Of a stretch of 64,000 bases of DNA, positions 1 to 10,238 are shown one piece after another. The stretch lies in NCBI GenBank assembly GCA_013365325.1, contig JABVXV010000134.1, positions 1 through 64,000 of the forward strand, written 5' to 3'. The notes beneath the pieces were generated by a model. That model saw only the letters and a list, made by a program, of their open reading frames with translations, ran no database searches and was not told the origin of the DNA. Origin of the DNA: Dipetalonema caudispina. Its lineage: Eukaryota > Nematoda > Chromadorea > Rhabditida > Onchocercidae. The number at the start of each line of letters is the position of its first letter. Positions within the stretch are counted from its first letter, which is position 1. The translations under genes were made by a program, and so were the position numbers.

Positions 1-151
<151 letters not shown>

Positions 152-486
152 GTAAGAGTAATAACTAATAACAATAATGATAATGACAACAATAGCAATA
201 ATAAGAAATAATAATGATAATAATAAAAATAATAATAACAGTAATAAATAGTATAAAAGAGATATTAGCAGTTTTAACTGGACGAAATATTTTAACACCT
301 AATCTGATATGATAGTGATAAGCGATTTCATTAAGTTATTAGCAAAAAATTCTTTCAAATGTAAAATAAACAGTGCAATCAATTGTTGCATTTTATTAAA
401 GAAACAATGATCATTCCTTATACATAATTATTATTTAATTATTTTATTCACAAGAAAATCAAAATTTAACAATCAAATCGAATCGA
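152..486. other. 5' flank of the HAD hydrolase gene
   Basis: AT-rich sequence with decayed AAT repeats up to about 250. Nothing else was recognised. It must hold the promoter and 5' untranslated region of the gene starting at 487, but no specific element can be named. Confidence 0.6.
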
Positions 487-1612
487 ATGACTTCAAGTTG
501 TGTTAAAATTACTCACGTGATATTTGATTTGGATGGATTATTACTTGACTCGGAAAGTGTTTATACACGAGTAAATGAAGAAATTTTATTTGGTTACGGT
601 AAGAAATATACAATGGAGCTTAAAGCTAAAACAGCTGGAATGAAAATGGATGAATTAATCAATTTCATATTGGAATATGTAAACATTTTCTTCTGAATCT
701 GTTCTTTCAATTTAGTTTTCTTCCTTAAAATTTTCATTTTTTACTCCTAAATAGTCTTTTATTGACGAAAAAACTTTGAATTTTTATGTAACTTCATTAG
801 TTCAAAACGAATTAAATTCACCAATGTATCAAAAATTTATTTTATTGATTTTAAAATAACTTTAGGAAGGTTTAACTGGGAAAGTAACAATGGAGCAGTA
901 TAGAAAGCAATATCTGGAGCTTGCGAGCAAATATTTACCTGAGTCGAAATTATTACCTGGTGCTTTACGTCTAGTAAAACATCTTGCTAAACATTCAATA
1001 CCAATGGCACTTTGCACCGGTTCTAACACATTTGAATTCGAGACTAAAATGCAAAAACATCAAGAATTACTACAACTAATAAGTCTTCGTGTAAGCAAAT
1101 CCTTTATAAAATTTAAATTTCTTGCAATGAATATACTAAATGCTTTTTGTTTTATTTCAGATTGCGTCGGATAGAAAGATAAGAAATTAAAATAAGTATA
1201 TTACTTCGGTTATTTTTCGTCTAAATTGATTCCATATGCCATACTATACTATTTTGTTGCATGAAAATCTAATTTCAATTAATTTGTAAATTTATCTTAA
1301 TCATATCTAATCATAAATTTTCAGGTACTTGCTGATGATCCATCAGTAAAACGAGGTAAACCAGCACCTGATGCATTCTTAGTTACCATGCAACGATTTA
1401 TTGAAAAACCAGCAAATGCAGCTAATGTTGTAGTATTTGAAGATTCCATTAATGGTGTTCGAGCAGCTATTGCTGCTGGTATGCAAGTGATTATGGTTCC
1501 TGATCCTCGTTATTCGAAGCCACCTGAAGATTGCGAAAAAATGATTTTATTTGTTTTGAAAAGTTTAACTGAATTTAAACCTGAAACAGTAGGATTACCA
1601 CCATTTGATTAA
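487..1612 (+). CDS. PUDP: HAD-superfamily phosphatase, pseudouridine-5'-phosphatase-like
   Basis: Three exons, 487-678, 866-1090 and 1325-1612, give about 235 aa; human PUDP (HDHD1) is about 228 aa. Family role: a cytosolic, Mg-dependent haloacid-dehalogenase phosphatase that removes phosphate from pseudouridine 5'-phosphate made during RNA turnover. Seen here: motif I DLDGLLLDSE near residue 14 supplies the nucleophilic Asp and the second Asp. Motif II is the CTGS segment in exon 2. Motif III Lys is in RGKPAPD in exon 3, and motif IV is VVFEDSINGVRAA. The C-terminus GLPPFD matches the GLPSYE-type end of the vertebrate protein. Introns are 187 and 234 nt with GT..AG ends, and both junctions fall between codons. 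The start ATG at 487 lies just before the HAD beta strand, so little is missing. Substrate is inferred from family resemblance; related HAD phosphatases with other substrates are possible. Confidence 0.88.
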
Positions 1613-2965
1613 TTCTCACACATACTTCTCGAATAATTTGAAAATTCGAACAAAGTATTAGTTCAATAATTGGTACAATAATTAGAAGATGATATATGAT
1701 CATCATTTAGTCTAATTTTGCGACGATATTAGCGAATACTTAATGTCATTGATATCAAATCATTAATGCTACTAATGATAAAACCATTCCTAATCATATA
1801 TTTTACATCATACAATCTCATCTGTTTTATTCCAACAATTTCGAAATCTTCGCTTACTAATAATAATTCAATCTTACAGTAATCAAGAAAACAGATGGCT
1901 ATTACTGTTTCATAATTTATATGTTTCACGGAAATTACTATATGATCATAATGAATGATTCAGGATCACTCTCTCATTTAAATCAAACAAAAAAAAAAAA
2001 GAAAAAAAAATATTTGGTTTATTGGTGTGTGATATTTTGATTACGATAATATACAAACTAACAACGATGTGTTGTAACTTTTCTTATCACATTGAAACTT
2101 TTAAATAAAAAATCCTGCTTGAATGTATCATCCGGGATATCGATTACAGTGTAAATGATAATTTGCAACATTCTCAAGATTTTTTAAACCCACAAAGGTT
2201 TGAAAATTTTAAAGAATATGCTTCATTTAGTATCATTTACAATGATGTCATATTGAGAATTCCTTTACCGCCATCAGATTACTTTTGGATCTTCGGATAT
2301 AGCAGTGCGAATGATCACCGGCAGTGAAATCAGTAAATAAATGGAACAATATTATTTAAAAGTGATGGATTAATTTGAAATTAAAGTAATAGAAATTAAA
2401 GTATTTGTAAACGAATGATTTTGTTGAAAATTTGCTCCTACAAAAAATGCATAAAGTTAGAGGCTGTAGAATGCTGAACTGGTAGAAAATGACGTTTGGA
2501 TAATTTGAACTACAAAACTTTCAAAAATTCATTAAGCTATAGAAAATATCAATATATGAACTAAATTGAACTTTCGCTAACAAGCATGTAGAATTTCGAG
2601 ACAAAGCAATTCACAAAAAGGTCACTCTTTCTTCAATAATTTACCTATTACTAATTAATAGCCAGAAAAGGTAATTGCAACAGTTTTTTCTACTCTTTAC
2701 CAACAACTTATCCATCAAATCTCTTTTGATATGAATAATAACTAAATCATATTTGATTGTTCCTTTGCTACGGATTAAATGTATGAATACCATTTTAAAA
2801 TGATTAAAATTTGATGTAGAAAATTCCAGTAAATTGTATAATTTAACAAGTATCACACATGGATGAGATTATTGATTATAGCAAACCGGAAACTAGAAAT
2901 AAGCAAGCTTACAGGAAACTTTTTTATGCAGAAAGCTTGCTGAAATCACCAATTCCGTAATAATG
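1613..2965. other. Intergenic, no gene seen
   Basis: AT-rich DNA 3' of the HAD gene. An AATAAA lies near 2105, but it is far from the stop codon and may not be its polyadenylation signal. Short open frames on either strand lack splice context or recognisable protein character. Confidence 0.5.
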
Positions 2966-3085
2966 AAAATTTGCATAATCGTTTAATCAAATTTCCAAAA
3001 ATGTCATATAAATTCTATTTCTCATTTAAGCCAAGTTTTTTACTTAACGATACTAGCAAATATTCATTTTAGTATCAGTAAAAAG
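2966..3085 (+). repeat. Dispersed direct repeat, copy 1 (about 120 bp)
   Basis: Starts AAAATTTGCATAATCGTTTA and ends near TAGTATCAGTAAAAAG. A second copy with a few substitutions and small indels lies at 3623-3741 in the same orientation. The copies are 0.5 kb apart, so this is a local duplication or two copies of one short interspersed element. No terminal inverted repeats or coding content were seen. Confidence 0.85.
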
Positions 3086-3114
3086 CTAATTCCATAATAA
3101 TGAATAGTGGTGTC

Positions 3115-3122
<8 letters not shown>

Positions 3123-3153
<31 letters not shown>

Positions 3154-3161
3154 CACACACA
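3123..3161. repeat. (AC)n microsatellite
   Basis: Nineteen-odd AC units with one G interruption, just after direct-repeat copy 1. Confidence 0.95.
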
Positions 3162-3386
3162 TTTAAACAGGATTTATCAGTGAATTTTTATCCGGTAAAT
3201 GGAAGATGATAAATGCTTCATTTCGTTCGAAATGAAATCTTTTCTGGACTAAAGCTTCCCTCAATTCCCACTAACCAATTCATTGAATAATTTAATTTTG
3301 TTTTGCAAAAACTCGCTAAATTATGCTTTTAATTTTCCGCTAAATAACTGTTTGCAAGTAACCGAACCATATCATAGAGTTATACG

Positions 3387-3455
3387 CGAAACGGAATAGC
3401 GGAATGAGCAGAAAGGAGTTGTACACTGCGGAACGGAATAGCGGAACGAGTAGAA
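3387..3455 (+). repeat. 42-bp tandem duplication (about 1.6 copies)
   Basis: The segment beginning CGAAACGGAATAGCGGAATG at 3387 recurs from 3429 as CGGAACGGAATAGCGGAACG, a period of 42 bases. It is less AT-rich than its surroundings and lies between the two copies of the 120-bp direct repeat. Confidence 0.8.
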
Positions 3456-3622
3456 AGAATGTGAAATTTTTTTCAGGATAGTTCGACTTTTTCAGTGCAT
3501 TTGTTAATTGTTTGATGACAAGAAAGGAGAAGAAATCAATCATTTTGCGCCATGCGGTAAATGAAGATTTCATCGACAAAAAAAAAACTTAGCCTAAATA
3601 AGAGAGAAAGAGAGGAAAGAGT

Positions 3623-3741
3623 AAAATTTGCATAATCGTTTAATCAAATTTCCAAAATATTATATAAATTTTATCTCTCATTTAGGCCAAGTTTTTTACT
3701 TGACAATACTATCAAATATTCATTTTAGTATCAGCAAAAAG
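3623..3741 (+). repeat. Dispersed direct repeat, copy 2 (about 119 bp)
   Basis: Second copy of the element at 2966-3085, with the same orientation and same left boundary motif. It differs by scattered substitutions. It ends about 80 bases before the tRNA gene. Confidence 0.85.
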
Positions 3742-3823
3742 TTGAAAAAATCTTCCGGAATTTTTCCTGAATTGAATTGCAATAGTTACATTCGATAGGC
3801 ATCACAAAAGGCTTATATGATAA

Positions 3824-3907
3824 GTCCGTCTGGCCGAGCGGTCTAAGGCGATGCGTTCAGGTCGCATTCTACTTCGGTAGGCGCAGGTTCGAATCCTGCG
3901 GCGGACA
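3824..3907 (+). tRNA. tRNA-Leu (anticodon CAG)
   Basis: An 84-nt intronless tRNA. The acceptor stem GTCCGTC pairs with GGCGGAC (one T-G pair) and the discriminator base is A. The A box TGGCCGAGCGG and B box GGTTCGAATCC are intact. The anticodon stem is ATGCG/CGCAT with the seven-base loop TTCAGGT, placing anticodon CAG at 3858-3860. The T arm is GCAGG/CCTGC. The long variable arm TCTACTTCGGTAG marks a class II tRNA and supports leucine, here reading CUG codons. CCA is not encoded, as expected in a eukaryote. Confidence 0.97.
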
Positions 3908-3914
3908 GGCGCCG

Positions 3915-3918
3915 TTTT
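3915..3918 (+). terminator. RNA polymerase III terminator of tRNA-Leu
   Basis: A run of four T residues seven bases after the tRNA discriminator base, in a GC-rich context, the usual minimal Pol III stop. Confidence 0.7.
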
Positions 3919-4540
3919 GCAGACTGATAAATGATAATTCGATTGGATCGAATCAAAAGCATGACATTTAATTCTTCTCTACCTTATCAGTGCAAGTTTT
4001 ATGAGCATTTGATATAGCAACTGTCCTACTTATATGGTGCATGTTAGCTATTTGAACTTACCGGAAAAGCTATGCAAATCATTCGTTACTTCATTGACTA
4101 TGAATGGGACTTTTTGGTTGTAGCTAATCTTGATTTATTTTTAATCTTATGATTTTTATTTTATACAATCATAATTTAAGTTCATATCAAATCAAATTTT
4201 AAATCAATATCACTTTCAAATTCATTTAATTTTCATTTCGCTTTATGTAGCATTCATTTATTTGTTTGATTTTAATGAACATTTATTTCACTTTCATTCA
4301 TTGATATTATTCTTTAAATAATTTTTCAAAACAAAATATAGCAACAAGCCATGATTATAATCATTTAAGATTATAACTATGAATGAATTAATAAATGTAA
4401 AAGATAGAAAATGAAATTCAAATTGTTCATTTTATTTTTCATCAATTCTATTACTGCTTTATAATTCGTAATCCGTTAGTTATGCTTGATTTGTTAGCTT
4501 TACACAATTGCTTACCTTTCTTCTAGCAGGATTGAGGGAA

Positions 4541-4580
4541 CGAATGAACGAATGAATGAATGAATGAATGAATGAATGAT
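4541..4580. repeat. (GAAT)n microsatellite
   Basis: Tetranucleotide GAAT/GAAC units repeated about ten times. Confidence 0.9.
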
Positions 4581-4658
4581 ACATAACATTCGTAAACAGC
4601 CACACAGATACACATAACATAGACATATATGTCATATATGGGTGTCTATGTCTGTCCA

Positions 4659-4700
4659 TGTGTGTGTGTGTGTGTATGTGTGTATGTGTGTATGTGTGTA
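4659..4700. repeat. (GT)n/(GTAT) microsatellite
   Basis: GT dinucleotides interrupted at regular spacing by A, giving TGTATG units. Confidence 0.9.
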
Positions 4701-4834
4701 TTTGTTGGAGCTGAGGTCCGTGGTGATGCTATCAATGATGGAAGAAGGAGTGCTATTTGTAATATTGAAGTATTCTTTCCCCCGTCCTGCTTTGGTTGCT
4801 TGAATGATGATGGTTAGTTTGGTGATGTTGGTGA

Positions 4835-4899
4835 TGATGGTAAATGTTGGTGATGATGATGGTGGTGGTGGTGGTGGTAGTAGTAGTAGTAGTGGTAGT
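4835..4899. repeat. (GAT)n-(GGT)n-(AGT)n compound microsatellite
   Basis: Successive trinucleotide blocks GAT, GGT and AGT on the + strand. Confidence 0.9.
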
Positions 4900-5667
4900 G
4901 AAGATGAGAAGAGTTTGATTCAGTTTGTATGGTCCGTCCGGTCGCCATTTCTCGTCACCAACAACAACTAACAACATCAGCTCCAAAAACTTTTCTAATC
5001 TCATTTATAATGTTGTTGTTGTTGTTGTAGCAATAACAACAATAGCAACAACAATAATAACAGTATTCTATTACCTTTCCTATTTTTTTACCTTTTTTTT
5101 TTTTTTTCCTGTCACTATTTTATTATAATATTATAATACATATCATAGATATTAACAAATGAAATAGAGTAATCCCTATTGTAATAATTTTTTAATATCA
5201 AAGTTAACTTTAATTTGATTTGTTGAAATTTCAGTATTATCATCTATTAAATTATTTTAATATTTAATTATTTGCAAAAAAAAAAAAAAAAAGAAAAGAA
5301 GATACCTAAATGATGGAATAAATTTTGAATAATGATAATATATGTTAGTAGTAGTTGTTAGATGATTTTTATTTGAAGATAAATTTAAAAAATTTTTCAT
5401 TTTATTTCAATGATTTTTTAACTAACTAGGAAAGTAGTAGTTATAAATAAAATTATTGGCCACTTCAGGTATACATGCATTTGAGTGCCTCATTCAAAAG
5501 GCTTCATTCTTCAATCGATCATATTGCATTTTGTTAGAGAAAAAGCTATGGCTTTTTTTTTTTTTTAGACCTTTAAAAAGCAGAAAATGTGTTAATGATA
5601 ATTGCTTTTTTCTGTATAAACTCTATCATTGAATATATCTCTTGAACTTATAACCATGACCTTGTTG

Positions 5668-5668
<1 letters not shown>

Positions 5669-5698
<30 letters not shown>
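5669..5698. repeat. (AAT)n microsatellite
   Basis: Ten AAT units. Confidence 0.9.
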
Positions 5699-5700
<2 letters not shown>

Positions 5701-5757
5701 GAAGTAGAAATAGAGGGAAATTAGTAATGTTAGCCTAAAGTTGTCTCTTTCTCATCA

Positions 5758-5797
5758 TCTCTCTCTCCTCTCTCTCTCTCTCTTTCTCTTTCTCTTT
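5758..5797. repeat. (CT)n polypyrimidine tract
   Basis: CT dinucleotides shading into TTTCTC units. Confidence 0.9.
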
Positions 5798-7065
5798 CGT
5801 TTCATTTCGATTTCCAATTTTGTTGTGAAAATGTTGAACTCTTCGTTATCAACTTGCAGCAAGCAATTGCTCATGTACTGCAGCAACTCCTACTTCTTCC
5901 CAATCTCTCTAATATGGCTGACGAAGAGCCGATCGCCTTCATCTTTCCTTACTTTTATGGATTTTTGCTTAGAGATAGGATAGCAATGGGAATAGTAGTA
6001 GTATCAGCAGCACGTGAAGAAGATAAAAAGGCAAGAACTTGAGCAATAGGCCCAAAGTATATAAGTAAGTAACATAACAAGCATTTGGGTCTATCTCTAT
6101 TCGGTTTGATTTTATAAAGAGAGACAGAGTTTCCATTACTTCCTATGGTATGGATCTATCTATATTATCAGATAAAATTGAACTTAACATTTTACCATAT
6201 AATTATTGTCTTATTTATTTTAATTAATTCTTTGTAATATTTCAGTTCAATTATAACAAATTCAAGAATTATTTAAGAAAATCTACAAAAGAATGATAAG
6301 ATTTTATCAAATACAACATGGATTCTTCGTCTTCTTCTTCTTATTATTATTATTGTAACTAAACAAGGTGGCAAATCAAGCGAATTTGGTATGATTCCAT
6401 TTATTTTTATAAATTTTTTTTGCATATATTGCAATTCTAATAGAATACTAATAAGTTTATCTATTCTAGTAAAAAAAAAAATGTTACGCTTGAAATCTAT
6501 ATTTAATTCTGATTATAAATATATCATACATTTTTCGTTCATTTTACTTACAAAAAAAAAAAAAAAAAAATTCCAAAAAAATTAGCTAAATATGACACTA
6601 CATGTTCATTAAATTATATCTCTCATATTAATCATTTAGGATATTATTATTTAACTATTTTACTCATTGATATGCTATTTAGCATAAGAATGAAAAATGT
6701 TATCGAGTAATGATTCATTCGTTTATATTACTAAATTTACTTTTTGAAAGTTTTAAATTAGTTGCAGTATTGATGATATTGATGATGATATTAATGTATT
6801 ATCGATGATGATGATGATGTTGGTACCAAAATGTTTATGAATGAATGATTTGGGATTGAGAGAGGTTGTTAAAAGAGTTGAAATGAATAAAATGAGAACA
6901 AAACATCCCTTTTCCCATTTCAAGTTGCTATCATGCTCTATGTTTAGTTGACAACTTTTGCATCATGATATTTTCATTTCCTCATAAAAGTTCAGGTTTC
7001 ATTCAATGATGCTTTTACCCGTGGGTTTATTAAATATATTCGTGTTACTTTTAGTGAGAAAAGAT

Positions 7066-7093
7066 AAAAAAAAAAAAAAAAAAAAAAAAAAAA
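7066..7093. repeat. Poly(A) tract
   Basis: Twenty-eight consecutive A residues, among the longest of many homopolymers in this window. Confidence 0.9.
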
Positions 7094-7390
7094 GAAAGTG
7101 TCATCATGATTGCCTTCATCGTTGTTATCATCATCAGGTAGATTGCTTGATGGTCCTGTTAGTGGTGCTGTTGATGCTGCTGATGTTACTACAAAATAAA
7201 CAGGTTTCAAAGGTTTGGTGGCAATGGTTTTGGATAGATGGATGAGATTGATGGTGATGGTGTGGTTGATGCTTTGCCGGCATCACCTCATCGCTAATTT
7301 TCTTTTACTCCTTTTTTTTTTTTTTTTTTTCTTTTTTTTTTTTTGTCCCCTTCCTCTTGTCATCGTATTCTATCCCCAAAGAATGAGATG

Positions 7391-7419
7391 TGAAGAAGAA
7401 GAAGAAGAAGAAGAAGAAG
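7391..7419. repeat. (GAA)n microsatellite
   Basis: About nine GAA units, close to long poly(T) runs at 7311-7345. Confidence 0.9.
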
Positions 7420-7511
7420 TGGAAGAAAGATGATAGGCTTTCTCTTCTTACCTGGAAAACGAGATCGTCAAGCTATCGTTTCTCTTACACTTTTCATACT
7501 ATTATCATCAC

Positions 7512-7550
<39 letters not shown>

Positions 7551-7573
7551 CGTAGTAGTAGTAGTAGTAGTAG
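7512..7573. repeat. (AGT)n microsatellite
   Basis: About twenty AGT units with one C interruption. Confidence 0.92.
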
Positions 7574-8700
7574 CACATTATCTACTGTTGCTAACCTTTT
7601 TCATTGTTGCAAATTGATGATTGAAAGAAGTTGCTATTATTGCTATTGCTCCAAAAAAAAATGGTTACTTTTCTTTAGTTTAGCTTACGGTAGCTATGAA
7701 CTATTTATTTTTCAACATTTCATATTCACTGCAACAAATTTACAACATTGAAGATGAAGAACAAAAATTACGTATAATGCTATCTTCTAATAGTTATTGA
7801 AAATATTTTAAGACTAATATCAAAGTAAAGTTAATGGTAAAAAAAAAAAAAATACATAATGATTTATAAAAGGATAGATATCAAATCATTTTTAAATTAT
7901 GAACAAGGATCACTGAATATTATCTCTCACTTTTATTGCTCTAAAAATTCATTTTTAAAAAATAAATTTCTTTAAAAAAAAAAAAAGAAAATTTACCTTT
8001 ATACCTACTACTATTACATTCCTTTTTTGATATTTATTCAATACTTGCTTAAATTTGTAAATTTCAAACATGCATATGCTTTGAAGACGATAGATGTAAA
8101 TGCTGCCGCAGGTGTTTGATGCAGTTCGGTTGATTATTAATGTTGATATTATCATCTGTGTTATCAGAACGAAACAAGATGACTTCACAGAATTTTCATG
8201 TTGTCGTAATTTGCTCTCTTTGATACCGTATCCTAATTCTAATAGTATCTATTTTAGTTCACTTGCACGGATTACCCATTCTATTTGCTTCTACTTTTCG
8301 GAATACTGGTTTTGTTGCATGATTCTTGCTTGCAATGTTGACTGACCGTTGACATTGTTACAGTAGGAAAATGCATTGATGTCCCCGAAGTTTTTCATAA
8401 CATTTTCGCTCCGGAACTTGATGTTATCCTTCTCTATAACTGCAGTGACAGCAATTCCTGTCATGACAACAACAGGCGATCGATGACAACGATGACGATG
8501 GTAATAAAAGAATAGAGATGGACGAAGGGGCAGATGGACGATTGGAATGAATAGGTCCTGCTCCTACTTCTACTCCTTGTGTTGCTCGTTCTTAAAATTT
8601 CGAAAAATGTGAAGAGGGATGTATGTGTACGGAATGGCTGTAAAAATAGTAAAGAGGGAGAATGGGTAGTAGATAGGTTGATACGTGTGTCATGTAATGT

Positions 8701-8740
8701 CATGTGCATGTGCATGTGCATGTGCATGTGCATGTGCATG
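8701..8740. repeat. (CATGTG)n hexanucleotide repeat
   Basis: Six and a half CATGTG units. Its translation gives the His-Met or His-Val alternation seen in overlapping open frames, which are artefacts. Confidence 0.92.
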
Positions 8741-8851
8741 TCTCTGTGCATGTCGTGATCTCGTCCTCCAACCACAAAATTATGATTAAAGTGTGTTCGT
8801 CTATGTATGTCTTCGTGTACCTTCTCTATATCATGAATTTTGGCTGTTCAA

Positions 8852-8902
8852 CTGCTACTACTGCTACTGCTATTGCTGCTGCTGATGCTGCTGCTGCTGC
8901 TC
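8852..8902. repeat. (CTG)n/(CTA)n trinucleotide repeat
   Basis: Mixed CTA, CTG, ATG and TTG units ending in a purer CTG run. Confidence 0.88.
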
Positions 8903-8949
8903 ATTCTATCCCGAATTGAAATGAATGAACTATAACGAAATTGGGAAAA

Positions 8950-9440
8950 GGGGAAGGAAGGGAGGTATACTGCCTGTAACCAATCCATCCTTGGTTAGTG
9001 CCAGCGTTGACAACAACATCAACCACAGCTACTCCAACTCTCTAACAACTTATTACCACCATTACTACTATTGGAGGGGGATTCATTATTTAGTTTAAGA
9101 TTCTTCAATTTCATTCTATTATTTGCTTCCTTATTCGTTTGCTTTCCTTTACCATCAAATATCTTTCGAGTTAAATCCTAACCCCAATTTCACAAATTTT
9201 TATATCGAATGGGACCAACCGATACAACGGTTGGAGCACCAGAAATGGGAGCAATCGGTCGGGTCGAGCGCACCACTACCTGTCCTTCCCGCGTCCCTTT
9301 ACCTTTGTACTCCATCCATCTGATCGGCCGTCACAAATGAACATCAAACATTCATACGACAAATACACACGACCAATTCGACACAGTTTCCCGTCATCTA
9401 AAGTGTTACACTCCGTGACCCGGTCTCCCGATGTTTCTTA
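8950..9440. other. Less AT-rich non-coding patch
   Basis: Base composition here is clearly richer in G and C than the flanks, with several CpG-containing words. It includes a short perfect inverted repeat, CCAACCG at 9215-9221 and CGGTTGG at 9228-9234. Frames on either strand are broken or lack splice sites. It could be a promoter, an untranslated exon or old repeat DNA; the sequence does not decide. Confidence 0.4.
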
Positions 9441-10238
9441 CTTTTGAACTTATCCAATTTGAACTTAGCTACATTTCATTCTCTTCCTCATAAGCATTAC
9501 CACATTTGTATCATTATTGCAATGTTGGATAAATTAGTGACAGCGTTTGACATATCATATCTTTTCCCTTATCCATTCTATAACTGACTTATCGGTCAAA
9601 ATTTGATCATACTTGTCTGCAACCAATTATTTCCATTCTTCCTAATAATTATCACAAAAAAAAAAACTCCCCCAAAAATCTTATCAGCTTTAACTTTCAT
9701 CATTACATTATTCATAATTAACATAATCGCTCATTTTAATAAAAGACAATGAAAATGGAATGGCTTATGCAAATTAATTACCATCAAGACAACTTACATT
9801 TATTTCATTGTATCTCACTCAACAATTTGATTTCTACTGAATGTGAAAATTAATAAGTACCTTTCATTACAAATGATTACAAATGATCAATGGAATGTAA
9901 TATATTGTTGGATATACGGAAGCAAAAATTCTTTTTTTTTTTTTTCAACTCAGTTTCCGAAACATCAGTTTACTTCAAAAATATTTAACTGGATAAAGCA
10001 AATTTTCAGGCAACAATGTGTCGAATTCAAAAGACTTTCATAACTCCTAAAATTAAATTAATTAATTGAAAACTTATTAAAATTCCGAGAGACAGGATTC
10101 TCTGCATCTTCTAATATCTTCTTCCAATTAATATTTTAAACATGAACAGGATATCTTCAAATCAAATTTTTGTACCCTAGAAGAAATCGATTGTTGTCGT
10201 TGAATTTTACTTCTTTAAAAAATTTATTTTAATTTCAG

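Larger units (their letters stand above)
3919..10238. other. Long intergenic interval rich in simple repeats
   Basis: No convincing gene in 6.3 kb. The stretch from about 4500 to 8900 carries many microsatellites of different units, listed separately. Open frames here are mostly repeat translations such as poly-His/Met, poly-Val or poly-Lys. The 5' exon(s) of the Myb/SANT-like gene starting at 10239 should lie in the right-hand part but could not be placed. Confidence 0.6.

Noticed and set aside
3387..3455. CRISPR-like repeat array
   Set aside because: Fewer than two full tandem units with no spacers, and the window is eukaryotic.
5854..6042. A 62-codon frame containing MADEEPIAFIF
   Set aside because: It starts and stops without splice sites or recognisable homology, in repeat-rich DNA. 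Not enough support to call.
7006..7617. Overlapping open frames rich in Lys, Phe or Val
   Set aside because: They arise from poly(A), poly(T), (GAA)n and (AGT)n tracts and have no domain or splice evidence.
8461..8919. Frames with His-Met and His-Val alternation
   Set aside because: Products of the (CATGTG)n repeat on the two strands.
9123..9323. Open frame in the less AT-rich patch
   Set aside because: No acceptor or donor in phase with the downstream gene and no protein character.
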